64,000 nucleotides of DNA from Diaporthe sp. PMI_573 (lineage: Eukaryota > Ascomycota > Sordariomycetes > Diaporthales > Diaporthaceae), in assembly GCA_021399435.1 (NCBI GenBank), contig JAJTUP010000034.1:310001-374000 (forward strand), read 5' to 3'. A program made the translations under genes and the position numbers. Under the pieces are notes generated by a model. That model searched no databases, was not told where the DNA came from, and saw only the letters and a program-made list of their open reading frames with translations. Below are positions 11,548 through 24,698 of this stretch, one piece after another; position 1 is the stretch's first letter, and every line of letters begins with the position of its first letter.

Positions 11548-13600
11548 GCAGGCACAAGGGCAGCCTCATTTCTTCTTGTCGCCCCTCGGCAAGCTGCGGC
11601 CCTAGCAAATCCCTGGCAAGCCTGCGAAATCCTGTGCCATCACGAGGCTTCCCTCACTAACATGGCTGCATGATAATGCGCCGTCAATAAACCGACCCAG
11701 CCTTTGATTCGCCCCATTCCAGCCAATCGTGGCTCGGCCGTCTGAACGACCTATCGTGTCTTTTTCCATCCTCCAAGGACGACACTACCACGGGCACACA
11801 CCGTTGAGAGCTAGGCGCACGGAGCAGCCTTTGCCACTGAGGACATGCAGTCCCGCCTTCAACGTGCGCCAGCCATTAGCATCCCAGCGGCTCCGTGGTG
11901 TGATGTTATTGATAGTAACTGCGGGCTGGCAGCCCGGCGAGCAATGTGTCTAACGACTGGCTTGTCTGTTTCTTGACTATCGAGCCGCGCCTTTGTTGTT
12001 ATTGATGTTGTTGTTCCGTACACTGATGCGAGCCCAGATTACAGTCCGTGCTACGCAAGGGCCATGTTGGCCGTGTTCTGCATGCCACACAATCTGCAGC
12101 TTCAAGTGTGTCCCATTGGCATGCCAGTGTAGGTCATTCCGGTATGTGTGCATCGGGGTCTGACATTACAGAAACATCGCCATCCCGCTGATTGTCCCAT
12201 TGGCTCTGGGAAACACCAGTCTCAGACCTCTCTATCTCGGACATCGGCTTTGCCCTACAGATACACAGTACCGCGTCATCTTGTCTCCAAGCCGAAGACT
12301 CCACAGGGGGGTGGGCAGTAAAAATACCCACGGACAGCACCAGGTGGCCAATGAAGAAGATGCTGGTTGGCCTGGGCAGTTCTCATCTGAACTCTAGCAA
12401 AGCCAATAGCACGACAACCACATAGACCGGTAGACCACACAGGTCGTGTACGGTGCTGGTGCCACCAGGCAAGGATTGTTTCTAACTAATCTCAAAAGCA
12501 CGAGTAAACTTCTGCAGCAGCACAAGCACTGCATCGCCTCTTGTTTGGCGCATGTTCCCCAAAGCGACCAAGCGGCTGGGGCGGTTCGGTCGTGTGAACA
12601 AACACTCACCATGTTCACAGCATTTTATTACTCACTTTGCTTGCTTAACGAACAAGAAAGACTCATATCGTGGCGTGGCAACACTGATTCACCTCGCCGC
12701 TGCTGTCGCCGTCTCAGCGGAGCCGCTGGGCGTCTACCGTATCAACACGTTCGCCAATTCGAAGCCAAAACACGGGCAAAGAGGGCCAGCGCAACAGAGC
12801 CACGCTAATCTGCGTCTAGGCCCCTGTGCGTGTAAGGGGTGTCTGCACTCAGGGGGGGTGTCCACTTTCGATACGTATCCTTTGGGTGTGGATGTAGTAC
12901 TGGCGTAGTGTAACGCTGTCTACATCACCACCCATCTATTGCCTGACCCACACCAGAATAGAAAGGCAGGCTAGGCGGATGATCCCCTGCCTGGTCCCGA
13001 CCAGGTTATGCCCTGCTGCTGTCTCTTGGGTTCTGGGACTGGTACTGTGCCGCAAGGATAGCCCAGGTCAATCTCGAGACGAGCTGGGGCTTGACATTGG
13101 ACTCAGACGGATATCTATCGCGTCAGCCCTCTTCGTAGAGCTGCATACCACGTCTTCTCTCTGCACCCTCCAAGCCTCACAACACTCTTCACTTCGCCGC
13201 ACCTACGAACTCCTCTCGCTCCTCCCGCTCCTCCATCAACGAACCGAGAATTTGGATATTCGCCTTTCCGTGCACTTTTGAGAGCCAGCTCTTCCGACCT
13301 TGTTCATCCCGTACCGAGTACTGCCGCTCTTGAATGCTGTTGGCTTCGACGTCATCTTTGTTTGTTCCGGCACAACTATAGGGACGGCCAGGACCTCCTC
13401 CTCAAAAGCCAACACCAGGACCAGGACCAAAAGTCTGCCCGCTGTCTACATTTTTTGGATCTTCGAACCTGACTTGGATTTGATGCCGCCTTTCTCGACT
13501 TGATTTCCTTCTTTGCTCTCTAGGTCTTTCCTGGACTTTCCCATACGCAAGCCACAAGGAATTACTTCCAGGACCTCGGGACCCACTCCGCAGCTTTATC

Positions 13601-15215
13601 ATGTGTCATGTCGCAGCACCAGTCTACAACCATCTCCCTTCTCCCCCTTTGAGTCCACTCGGGTTTGGCCAGAATTATACGATCCCTTCGTCAGGTGCTC
13701 CAGGGCCCTTTCGAGTTCCCCCGTCCCCTCCCCAGTCCCCAGCTCCAGCTCTGCCTAGATATGTCCCAGTCGCCCCTGAGGACAGATTAGGAAGTTGCCT
13801 GGCGGGCTCGCTACGGCTGGACGGGATCCTCGGCACAGGTGCCTATGGTGTTGTCTACTCGGCCGTCGACATTTACACCAATGTCCGCTATGCCGTGAAA
13901 ACGCTCAGCAAATTCAACACCGATGGAACACCCTTGGATCAACGACAGATGGCTTTCCAGACCAGGGAGATCCGTTTACATTGGGAGGCTTCCGCCCATC
14001 AGAACGTCGTGTCCATGTTGAAGATCATCGACGGCACCGACTGCATCTTCGTCATTTTGGAATACTGCCCTGAAGGTGATCTTTTCTACAATATCACAGA
14101 ATGTGGGCAGTATGTTGGTAAGGATGACTTGGCCAAGCGGATTTTCCTCCAGATCCTGGAAGCTGTTGAGTTCTGCCACAGCCGGGGGATTTACCATCGG
14201 GACCTGAAGCCGGAGAACGTTCTCGTCAAAGACCAAGGAGAGACCGTGAAGCTCGCCGACTTTGGCCTGGCCACCTCATCTGAACGATCCGACGACTATG
14301 GTTGTGGTTCGACTTTCTACATGTCACCAGGTAAGCTTTTTGTCACTGGCCAAGCCAGTGATCCTGCCGATATCCCCGGTTCAGCAACTAACATTTCCCT
14401 TCTTTTCTTTTTCTCTAGAATGCTTGGACCACTCATCCAAGAGGCCTTTCTACTACTGCGCCCCAAATGATGTCTGGAGCCTAGGAGTCATCCTGGTGAA
14501 CCTCACCTGTGGACGGAACCCATGGAAGCAGGCCTCTATTGAGGACTCCACGTACCGGGCCTACGCCCGAAGTGCAGGATTCCTCAAGACCATCCTTCCC
14601 GTTTCGGACGAACTGAACGACATCCTGGGGAGCATCTTCACACGCGATCCAGAACAAAGGATCACACTCCCCGTCTTGAAGCAAAGGATCTTGGCCTGTC
14701 CCAGGTTCACATGCACTGAGCAGCCAGCCCTGCCGACACCGCCATCTTCCCCATCCGTTCAGGAGAACGGCATTATTGATGCCATGGACTACGACTATCC
14801 TCCTCCTGCCGAATCTAACGACGAGTACTCAGACGGAGACTCTTCGGACGACGACTCGATAGATGGCGCCGCTTCGGATGATGACTCTATTGACGGCCTC
14901 GACAACGAGGATCGCCCGGTGTGCCCAGTGGAACCGAATGTTTCCGTCCCTCCTCTGGCACCGTTGGCCAGCTTTGCACCAGCCGAACCAAGGATGATGA
15001 CCTGCGGTCCACAATTCAACATGTACCAGGGAGTGATGCCGGAGCCCCTTCAACCAGTACAACAATTACATCAGGTACCCCACGGGAACTGCGCCCCCAA
15101 ATTTGGATTTCCACAGTTTTGGGATATCTTTAGGCAATACGCGCCTCCGCCGCCTCAGATCCACCATTCCTTGCACTTTTATCCTCAGGTTTCTTTCCCT
15201 GTGCCAGGCTTTTGA
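13601..15215 (+). CDS. Ran1/Sks1/Vhs1-family Ser/Thr protein kinase
   Basis: Fungal kinase related to S. pombe Ran1/Pat1 and budding-yeast Sks1/Vhs1, which restrain meiosis or act in nutrient and growth control (family knowledge; role here inferred). Exons 13601-14330 and 14419-15215, with an 88 bp gtaagc..ctctag intron, give 508 residues. After a Pro/Ser-rich N-terminus, the kinase domain starts near residue 70: LGTGAYGVV (77-85), K100 in YAVK, HRDLKPEN with D201, DFG at 220. The activation segment GCGSTFYMSPECLDH is the Ran1-family signature, and the intron lies inside SPE. The C-terminus carries a duplicated acidic motif (SSDDDSIDG, ASDDDSIDG) and a Pro/Gln-rich tail. It stands alone between two deserts. 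An ATG at 13601 is the first that keeps the frame; an earlier start across a leader intron is possible. Confidence 0.88.
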
Positions 15216-18200
15216 ATTCCACCACCAGACTGGTTGGGCAAGGCTTCCTCAGCCTGTGTCTGAAAACTTAGCGAGGTTCTTCCGTTGGATTTCACCCATC
15301 TTCAATCATCTGGCTTTCCTTTTCCGCCGCCGGACTCTCTTGGGTTGGCCAATCCAATTTCAAGGCGTCCACCAAAGGTCCCCCCCCCCCCCAAAAAAAA
15401 AGTCTGACCCCGAGGAACACAGCACCGAGGGTCTCGACCACGGACAGAAAAGCCGGTTTTCATTTTACAGCCAACTCTGTATATGGCATTTAATCTTACG
15501 GGTTGGGAGGGTTGTCCCCATTCTTTTTTCTTTTCATATGTTTTTGAGCACGGAGTTGGGGTTGGATTTGTGGAGGCATTGTTCCAGGAATGCCGCCGTG
15601 GTTTCGGCTACGGTCGACGATGTTTGAGCTCTTTCTTTGGTGGTCAAGAGGGACCGCGAACACTTTTTACAAGGAGCTGTCTTTCAGTTTGGGACTCACT
15701 GCACCTTTTTGGATTACTTGAGGTCTGTCATAGTTCGGATCGGGACGGCTTGCAGTTTTTCGATTTCGCGTTCGCTTCTTGTCACCAATATGTGGGTTGG
15801 TTGTCTGAATACCAGGCATCAGAGGAAAACTGGGAAAGATGTTACGAGAAACGGGACATTATGATGAGTATAGAGATTATCGGGGTCACCATCCCAATCT
15901 GGGTCAGCCGCTCACGCGGCTCAGTGGATATACATACGTTTCACTAGCTTTCGAGAGGAATATCCCAACCGCGCTGCGGTGGGTTTCCCGACGAGGCAAG
16001 GGGCACATGCTTGAGCAGCTGTGCCCAGTGTTCAATACAATCACAACGTTTTGGACCACACATTTACAAGTACATCCGTTGCCTTACCTCGTGGTCGATG
16101 AGGATGCGAGTCAAGTTGACCAAAGCCTTGACGATAATGAAGTCACGCTGGACACGGGCGGTCCCGAGGTTGAGGTTGAGTTTCAGCAGTCTAGCTGGCA
16201 CTAGCCTGTACTGTCTGTGCTCAGCGCGGAAATGGCGAGATGGCACGGAGGTCGTCCCTTTGTTGTCTCCTGGAATCAAAAAGGCGGCAACTAGCATCAG
16301 AATGAAGCGTCGTCGTCAAGCCGTCGTCGAGCGGTCGTCATCGGTTGTCCATGACCCAAGATGTCGATCTGCCGGCTTTGGAATAATCAATCAGACTACC
16401 AATGAGGCACCGGTCTCTTTTCTTTTTTCGTCGAGGCAGGATGTCCCGTCACCAGGTGACGGCGGCTCCAGCGAACGGGACTTCAAAGCACCACACCAGC
16501 ACTATACTGACACACGACAACACGTCCTTGGTGCTGGACCACGCCCCACCACCCGGGCTCCCCAGTGTGTATATGAGTGCATGTATGAACTTCTCTGTGT
16601 GTGGTGCCATGCTCAGCAGGTTCAAGCCAGTCTGGTCGCGGGGCGAGGCAGGGCGGGCTCGATGCTTTGTTCTTTTGCTGTAGTGCATCGCGGCCTGCTG
16701 ATTGGCCCCAGACCCCCGGTCCCCCTTCGCCCTGCTTTGGTGCTTTGTGCAGCATTGGAGCGTAAGACGGGCCAGGATAAACGTTGTATGGACGCCACCC
16801 TAGCTCACTGGTGCTTCACAGTAGTTGCCAACTAAGTAGTGTAGAAACGCGCGCAGCCCACAGTTCGGGCAATTTATTTTAGTGCCAAACTGTCTGCGTT
16901 GTATGTTGTAATGTTTCCCGTCGCCGCAGTGGTGTGAAGCGATGGGGGGGGGGCGGCGGTCCTGGTGATCTATCTACTACTCCCCCTTCTTTTCTTTCTT
17001 CCACCACCAAAGTACATGGGCTACTGACGGGCTTATGCAAAGCTTGCCCTGTTGGCACTTGTTGCACTTGTAGCACTTATTATGTGCCAGTGACGAATGG
17101 TGACGATGGTGGAGCGAGAAAGTCAGGATGCTTGATTACTGGGAGTTCCCTCCGCAGGTGTCCGCAGCCTCCTCCAGCCTCCAGCTCATTTAGCCTGTCT
17201 GTCTCACTTCTGCTCTCCTGAGTTGCCCGAGTGCGGGTGCGGGTGCAGGTGCAGGGACTCTGCAATATCACCCTTGATGCAGGCCTCTTCACCGACCTGG
17301 CAGCCTGGATCATCGCGTAGCATCGTGAGCACCGCCCAGGACCAGACGGATTTATCTGACGTCGCATCGACAATCTGCCCGAGAGAAAGCTTCTGACTGT
17401 CAGGGATCTTGGGAAACATTTTAATATATGGTCGGTCTCTACCTTGCACCAAGTCGCCATGTCAGCGCCAGCGGCGCAAGGCGATGCTCGCAAGCACGCA
17501 GGGGCGGTGCATTATTAGCACGAATGCTTTTTTTTTTTTCTTCCCGCGCCTCGAAAGGGCAATAATAGCCATGCTATTTGCCCGTTGCAGCCAGGCGCTG
17601 CCGTGTATCTGTCTCTCTCTCTCACGCGATGCTACTCGGCAATTTTGGCTTTGTATGAACTCAGCCCAGTGCTTTGGGGGGTGTGTGTGCGTCTGTGGGA
17701 GAGAGGAACAGAAACAAAGCCCACTCAGGCAATCCCATGAGCCGCCAAGTTGTCTTCCCTTCCCTTCCGAATGACGAGGCACTCGAACAATGCAGCCGAG
17801 GTCGACTGACACCACCGCGGAGGCCGTGCACCAAGCCACTCACACTGCGAGGCCGTGGGTGGCAGGAAACAGCTCGATCTCCTGCATGAAGCTTGCCGAG
17901 CACCATGAAAATCCGATGGACAGGCCACGGCACTACGTGGTAGTGGCACTTGATCTCACGCTCCTTTGCCCGGTGGGGCCTAGGATAGTAAGCTCGAGTC
18001 TCCTTCCTTCTCCCACAGGGAGACAATGGCGCCGGACGACCAGTGCGGATGGCCCGCTGCATAAGCTCCATGCCTGCTTGTGCCATCTGTCCGGCCGCAA
18101 TGTCGCCGGCGACCAGAGAGAGACAGCATCCATGCCATGCTCGAGAGCCTGCATTAGCTCTCCGGGGGCTTGGACGACGTGAGCAAAGCCCGCCCCAGCC

Positions 18201-20100
18201 CACGCCCACGCCCACGACAGCGGTGCTCCCTGCCCCTTGACTTTCGGGGGTCCAAGGCCTTTGGTGGTCCTGTTTGTTGTTTCAACCGAATCGGGTCGCT
18301 GCTTGGCTGTCTCCCCTCGACCTGCGGGAAGTTGCCACAGTGCCCATCTGGATAGACAATCCGGCCTAGCACGTCTCGGTAGTAGTTCAGCCACTCACCT
18401 CATTGTGGATGCGAGGATGGACGCATCCCCACCTGCACGTCGCTGGATCGGTGGCACATGGACTTTGCGTTGTTTTCTGGGCCCGGAAGGGGTGAAAAAG
18501 GCGTGGACAGCAGCCGCAGTTCTCGCTGGAGACAGTGGGCTGGTGATGCCAGGCGAACCCCCTATTGGGAGAGGCAGCACTCTGGCGGTGAGTGACCTCG
18601 AGACCTCCTCCCGTCGGGGGCCAAAGCCCAGACTCTTCGATGCGGATTTGAGGGTCTGCAGGTCCGTCGTCATTGGCCTATCTGGGCGGTGGGACCCGCA
18701 GATCGTGAGGGAATTGCCCCGCTGGGTCCTGCCCGAGTCTCTTGCTCCTACCGTAAAGGTTCGACCCTTACTACTGAATGCCGGGCTCTGTCGTCTGAGT
18801 GTACGTGTAAGAGAACTGGACTGTGTGGGTGGTTGTGGGTTGGGGTTGACCTGTCGTCCGAAAGCTTCTGCTGCCGCCCCCCTTTCTGGCCCGTATTCCG
18901 ACGCTTTGCCCATCGTGAATTTTAGCCTCCTGGCGTTTGCTGGTGTTCTTGGATATAGAGACGTAGGGGCGTGTGACGAGACTGGGCGTCACCGATAGTA
19001 GAACCACATCACGACGTCTGTGGGGCCTGCCCTCCTCGCGGCCTGATGGCCCGCCGGCGGGCGACCAGACACCACAGTCCACGAACAAGCCCGTCCCGCC
19101 GGGGGCCCGCCCGCCGCGAGAAGCATACCCAGCCGGGCAGGCAGGCTCTCGCGGAGTTCGCTCGAGAGCCTTTCGATGCGCCCGTCCACAGACAATGGTT
19201 TCAGGCCGTGCTTGCGTACCAAAAAAAATACGCGCTTGTCCCGGGCATCTCGCGCCAGGCTTGGACAATACCAGTTAGTAGGCATTTGTCAGTAGACCCC
19301 GCGCCGGTGGATCGACTGACACGAAGTCCTTGTCCGTCCTCAAAAGTCGAAGTGGACGGACGGGTCGTTCGCAAAGGCAAAGAAGAATGGATCGGCCAGT
19401 GGCATATCGCAGCGCAGCGCGGCTGTCTGGGGCTCTGAACCTCGATGGCCTCCGACGACAGGCAGTTCCGGCTCAGGCATTGACCGCTGTCCTCACAGCA
19501 TACCCACAGGCAAAAGGCTTTGTTGAGTATTGATGGCCCACCACCCACGGCCCGCCAAGTCGTCAAGTCTCCTGCCATATTTCAGCGGATGTACCATGAT
19601 GCTTGCCCCGTAGAGCTGAGGTGTAGGTACTGGGTGGGTGGCTTGGTCGTATTTCGCAAGCCGCTGGCTTCTTGGACGCAGTCGCATTGCTCGACACAGT
19701 CAGGTCTCCGATGCGAGGGAAGTCGGAGTGCTTCTCGCGCTTTAGCGCTTCTCTGTAGAAAGTGTCACTATGGACAGGGCGACTTGCCACTCATCAGCAG
19801 TGCATACGATCGACGCTCGTGGGACGGCGCTCATCCAAGTCAATCGAGACCTACTACCCAGGTAGAGGTAGTCTTGCTGTCTGAGCACGCCAATGGAGAC
19901 GACGCTCACCTGATCCCACCGCGATGCACGGCATTGACAATGGATGGACGATACCACCGTCGTCTTTGTCATGCTCTTGCATAGTAACGTCGGTGAAAGC
20001 GGGGATAGCTTGAGCCTGTGCGTATCACGTCAGTGCTCTGCCTGCAGGCCACACCGCGGCCGCAAACTATCAGCGAATATCGATCCATTCCAGGGTGATG
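15216..20100. other. Noncoding block downstream of the kinase gene
   Basis: No supportable gene. The first few hundred bases are probably the kinase 3' UTR. The longest frames (18237-18998 plus strand, 18395-18913 minus strand) overlap each other head-on and show no domain, signal peptide or conserved motif, so I do not call them. A C13A9 homopolymer junction lies at 15380-15401, poly-T near 17528. Confidence 0.5.
15380..15401. repeat. C13-A9 homopolymer junction
   Basis: Thirteen C followed directly by nine A, in the presumed 3' flank of the kinase gene. A similar C8-A9 junction occurs at 62063-62079. Confidence 0.9.
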
Positions 20101-20615
20101 GCGTTGAATAGCTAGCTGGCATGATAAGCTCGGTGGCTTTGACCTAGCTGGGAGCGGTTAGGGAATTGCAATAGGTACTGTACTTGTTGAAGGCAATCAA
20201 GCCGAAAGCCGCTTTTCACCTGGAAAAGCCTGGGTTCTACAATCGCCAGTAGATAGGGCAGATGGTGGACTGTCGCCTGCCTCTCAACATGCCATGCTAT
20301 TAGCAAGTCATATGTTCAGGTCTGGAGCATGTATATGATCGTAAAGCGCGTGGTCACTGTATAGTTATGCCGAGTGAAACTTTCTCCTGTAAATGCGTGT
20401 GCGCCAATCACTGGATGAATCTGGAGTATCGCTCCGTTGCTGGAGAGTTGCAGCATATAACATTTGGTCTCATTGGGAAGCGGTCGGATGAGATAGTCAC
20501 GCGTAGCGCCTAATTAACTAGGGGCCTTTCCGTTCTTCTGGGGACTCAACCTTGTGTGGTCTAGACAACGAACGAGTCTTGGGCTAATAGCAGGCTTGAG
20601 TTGAATGATGTCCTT

Positions 20616-20628
<13 letters not shown>

Positions 20629-20651
<23 letters not shown>

Positions 20652-20652
20652 T
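20629..20652. repeat. (AT)12 microsatellite after a T7A9 tract
   Basis: Twelve AT units preceded by seven T and about nine A. Noncoding, within the AT-enriched block. Confidence 0.93.
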
Positions 20653-22072
20653 TGCATAGGCTCAGCTGACCATCAAGGTTCTCTCTCATGTGAAAGCTGG
20701 AGGACTCAGATGACTTTTGTCAATGTGTCGGCATCTAGCACAAGGATCGGCCCGCTGACGGAGACTTGGGAGAGAACTTCGAAGGCACTATTTGGGCACT
20801 AATATCGACAGCTTGCTTCGAGCCTACAAGCGACACCTATTTGAGAAGCTCTTGTAGCTATAGCTCCCTAAATTCCTCGGCTGAATCCCATGTGACCGAC
20901 TTCAAGCAGAATCGTAGAACGCCATGGATTGCACTCGCGGCTCTCTCCAGCTGGTGGATAATGCAGGCTGGTGGATGCGGCGTCCTTGGGTTTTCATTCT
21001 ATTACTTCGGCTTGAGGCTTTGAGAATATAGGTTGTCAGTCATGTGCTCTATATTGACCACAAGGAGAACTGTGGTATATGATGATTTGATTGTCCAGAC
21101 CGGTTTCAAGTACTAACTATTGTTGGTATGATTTCAGCACAACCAACCCCGGGGAGATTGTAGTTTGATAAGAGAAACATGAGACAAGTTTACTCTCATT
21201 GTATTCTCTGGCCAAGGCTGCTTCAAAAGAAACTGCAAAGAGCGATCGAGTACCCACTGATCACCATCTTCTACCATGTCAAATAAAGCCGGTTGCAAAA
21301 ACCCCGTTAATAGGCTCTTGTAGACTGCCTGCCATACACTGGCACCTCCTTGACGAGGGCCAGCATAAGTTGTGCTTTTGGATTTGTATACGTGATGAGG
21401 ACACATTCCGACTTGGCGATGAGAACTTCAGCAATTTCAGATATACATCTATGGGATTATGGACGAGGATCAACAAATGCTACTGATACAAAAGTGAATG
21501 ACTGCAGGCTTCCTGCAATATATCTTGACCTCACAATCTGTTTCAAGGCGACTTTCGCTGGAGCACAATCCCATAGAACTAATAGGCCTTGTCCCTTAAT
21601 TACCTGTTTTTCATATTTTTGCAGCAAATAGATTCGCAGAAAAAGTAGTCATAGAGTAAAATGCACTTACAGAGCAGTCAGTACATACCAGCACCATAGG
21701 ATGAAGAAAGGAGAGTACCTTCCTGCCTTGTTTCCTACCTCAACTTCAAGTTCAAGTCAACTACCTCTCAATCAGCTTCAATTCAATTCCAGAAGTAGAA
21801 TCATATTCAGATTTGTCACGGTACTCACTAACTACCATGCCCCACTATATAAACGCTGCGGCTTGTAGCTTCTAGTCTTTCCTTCTTTGTGCAACGACAA
21901 GTTAACAACCTATCCTCCAGCACTGTTGCAAGATTAAGATTCAGATTCAGACGTCCCAAAAGCTTATTTCTAAAAGGAAGAGCAATAGGAAGCGAAACCA
22001 AGCGATTCCTTTTCAGCCAGACAGCATCCCAGCAGAAAACTTACACTATAGAAACTGAGAGGTAGTCTCTTC

Positions 22073-22086
22073 GGGGGGGGGGGGGG
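22073..22086. repeat. Run of 14 G
   Basis: Homopolymer of fourteen G in otherwise AT-enriched DNA, so it is compositionally out of place. It may be length-variable or a sequencing artefact. Confidence 0.9.
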
Positions 22087-24323
22087 AACTTGCCAAAGGA
22101 AATGAATCTCCCTACCAAAAGCCCATATCCGCCAGAAGATCATATTCACTCTGTAACCATTTCCACCATTCAAAGCTTTTTCAGGTTCTATAGGAAATCA
22201 TTTGGACTTGTTAATGTATATCAAATTAAATATTAGCCCAGAGAGATCCTTGCTGTGACTATTAAAGGTACTAAAGGGGACTTGGATATAAGAAAATCGG
22301 ACTGGAAGCCCTTGGGCTTCATAATGACTCCCTCTGCAGGACCCCCTTGCAAGCAATGGTGTAGGCAGTCCATAGTTAGATATCATAAAATGCTGATAAC
22401 GGTAGGTTTGGAATATGGTTGGTTATCTATAACGCTTAGGCTAGAAATTTGGATAGCCTCGTGGCAGCCGCATAGACGAGGCTAGCCAAAGACCAGCTTC
22501 CAGCGGCGCCGTAGACTAGACCCTTTGACACAAGTAGCCCAGGGCTATCTCGGGATATCAGTCATACGGCGAAAAGCAATGTGGCCTCTCAACATCCGTC
22601 CATAAAATACAACAGTCTACAGCTGTAGTCACAGTTGACACCTCCGTATCTTTTGCTAACATCGTCATAGAGCACGGCTTATGAGTCACACAGAGGAGCG
22701 CGGCTTCGCGGGGTTTTGGTGCATTCCTGTTGAAGGGCGATCAGGCTGACGAGTTGCCTGGTACCTATGCTGTCAGATATAGAATTACTCACAGGCTACG
22801 GTCAACGTGCAAGACTGGGTAATTGCCCGATGTCTACGGACATGGAAGCTTCGAGAACCAGCAAGGAAAGAACGTCGTGTATCGCCTTGTCAGTCATTTG
22901 GTTTCGAATGACCATCTCCTTGGGCCGAGGACCTCAGGAGTTTGAGAATCAGGTACAAAGAAAGGGTCTGCAAGATCGCCAGAGCAGACATTTGGGAAAG
23001 ATCACGAGAATGGTCAAGCCAGACGGCCATGTTATTTGAATTTCTAAGATTAACAATTAGGTGTTGCATAAACTCACCATTTTGCAGTGCGTTGCTCATC
23101 ACTCTGCTGTGTGCCCCTGAATGATGGTTTCTCGAATCATACTTTTTCTATTACTATTCAATAAAAAGACAAACCCCGCTGATGATCCCCTACCCCGTCT
23201 ATCTCTGGTTGAATGGACCACAGTCGTCCCTCGAAAAGCTACCCCGGAATCGGGTCTGTCTTCGACTTTTCTAGTTCCCACAGACAATTTCAATCGTGAA
23301 GTGCAGCGTGGGAGCAGTTTGGAATTGGAAGTCACGTATATTTGGAAGGTGCGTATTTGAGGAGCTTGATTGTCGGGTCGCGCAATTTAATGTTTGATGT
23401 TTCAATGCTCACAGCCACGGAGTACCTGGTGTTTGACTATGTCTGCTTTAGAACAGTATTATAGAGTCCTGAATAGCTTGTGAGATTGATTTCCCATCCC
23501 GTAAGGCTGTCTTACAGACCAGGGGTTAATTGCTAAACCCATGCTGTGGAAGTCGGCCTGAGTGCAATGCTTATTGGTACCGAACTTTTCTCCTGTGCCT
23601 ACACGCTTGTTGACCAGAAAGCCGATTCTGGTGACCCTCACGGATCTACAAACTACCCAGGTGTCTAAATCATGTGCGTATGCCTAAATGTACAAATTAG
23701 GGAGGCACGATGCCCTCGGCCGCCGTCACCAGTTTCACGTAAAGGTAGAGTCTGAGCAATGATGTAAAATCTGGAGAAATTTCGACCAAGTTAACAATCT
23801 CCGAGCTGACATAAGATCCAATAGTCGTGAGTTCTAAGTTTTGACACCATCGTTGACACCGGACCACACGTGGTTACTGTCACATGGAACTTCAAGGTAC
23901 TAACTTGAGCTCGCGCCTCGTATTGTAGGTCCAGATGGCCATATGTCGAACTAATCGGCTAACTTAAGTAATAGATTGCTGCTATCAGAGATGACCTCAC
24001 GATATCGGACCCTGAATCAAGATTCTTTACAGAAGAATTCCTACCAAATGGGTAAGGTATTCCACGCTAACATGCAAAAATGTTATTCAATACGCATCAT
24101 CGATCTTGATCTCCAAGAGGCTCGCTCTGACACGAAAAGGTTCTTTCGCGAATTGCATGCCCTTGGCGCAGTCTGCGTTCAGCAGTCTAACCGAGTGCGG
24201 CACTGACTGCTCCAGTCAAGTACTATGGTAAGGCTGAAGAGTGGATCCGACGAGGCAGTGGTGCGACAAGCTCACCGCTTGGGCAATATCGACTCTTTTT
24301 AGTGTGCTTAATTATGTCGGACT

Positions 24324-24698
24324 TTAAGATGGTTGAAGCCCGTAGAACATGACTTCGCCACTCATTCTCGGAGGAATAACCGCACAAAACCACTGACGCG
24401 CAGGCAGCTGAAACCAAACTCGCACCGCCTCAGCGTCGTCGCCCAGGCCGTGCTCTAGGTATTTGAGAGGGAGATGTGACATGGCCTCCATGTACTGCTA
24501 TACTTCTCGGATCCGGATACCGTGTTCATCCGGGCAAAACAAAACTATATCAATGAAGCATCTCCTCATGCCATCAGAAGCCTCTCCATCCCTTAGATGC
24601 ATGAACTGTAGAGATGACAACGGAGAGATGTAGTTCATACGATGTCTGTACATGATCGCCATTGACCGAAGCTGTAGTAACATTTCCAGCTTGGCCGA
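24324..24698 (-). pseudogene. Decayed coding fragment with one in-frame TAG
   Basis: On the minus strand one frame runs for roughly 119 codons, interrupted only by TAG at 24498-24500 and ending at TAA 24324-24326. The translated text is protein-like: before the stop it includes NYISPLSSLQFMHLRDGEA and GMRRCFIDIVLFCPDEHG; after it QYMEAMSHLPLKYLEHGLGD and AEAVRVWFQLPARQWF. The stop precedes a CAG and could itself be a CAG mutated C-to-T, as RIP would do. An ag acceptor-like site lies just upstream of the first residues. No start or upstream exons could be assembled; sequence at 24750-25200 looks similarly broken. I do not recognise the family. It could still be a chance open frame. Confidence 0.35.

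Larger units (their letters stand above)
4140..13600. other. Gene desert between prp4 and the Ran1-type kinase
   Basis: About 9.5 kb without a gene I can support. All open frames are short (at most about 190 codons), overlap on both strands and have compositions expected from GC-rich noncoding DNA; I found no conserved motif or plausible intron-joined series. The block holds short tandem repeats (7374-7397, 10568-10585, 11524-11547). Its last 450 bp (about 13150-13600) is CT-rich and is probably the promoter and 5' leader of the kinase gene. Long noncoding RNAs or a spliced leader could lie here unseen. Confidence 0.55.

Noticed and set aside
18745..18780. ggttcgaccct resembling a tRNA B-box
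   Set aside because: The surrounding bases form only a local hairpin; no A-box or cloverleaf upstream.
18237..18998. 253-codon plus-strand frame and overlapping 172-codon minus-strand frame
   Set aside because: Both lie in GC-rich noncoding DNA, overlap each other, and show no domain, signal peptide or repeat; codon content looks random.
21121..21475. Possible solo LTR: TGTTGG at 21121 and CAACA ending at 21475
   Set aside because: The flanks (actat and aatgc) do not match as a target-site duplication, and no primer-binding site or internal domain was found.
22890..23102. Minus-strand frame resembling a helical protein fragment
   Set aside because: Only about 70 codons, no extension across the stop, and no motif strong enough to claim a relic.
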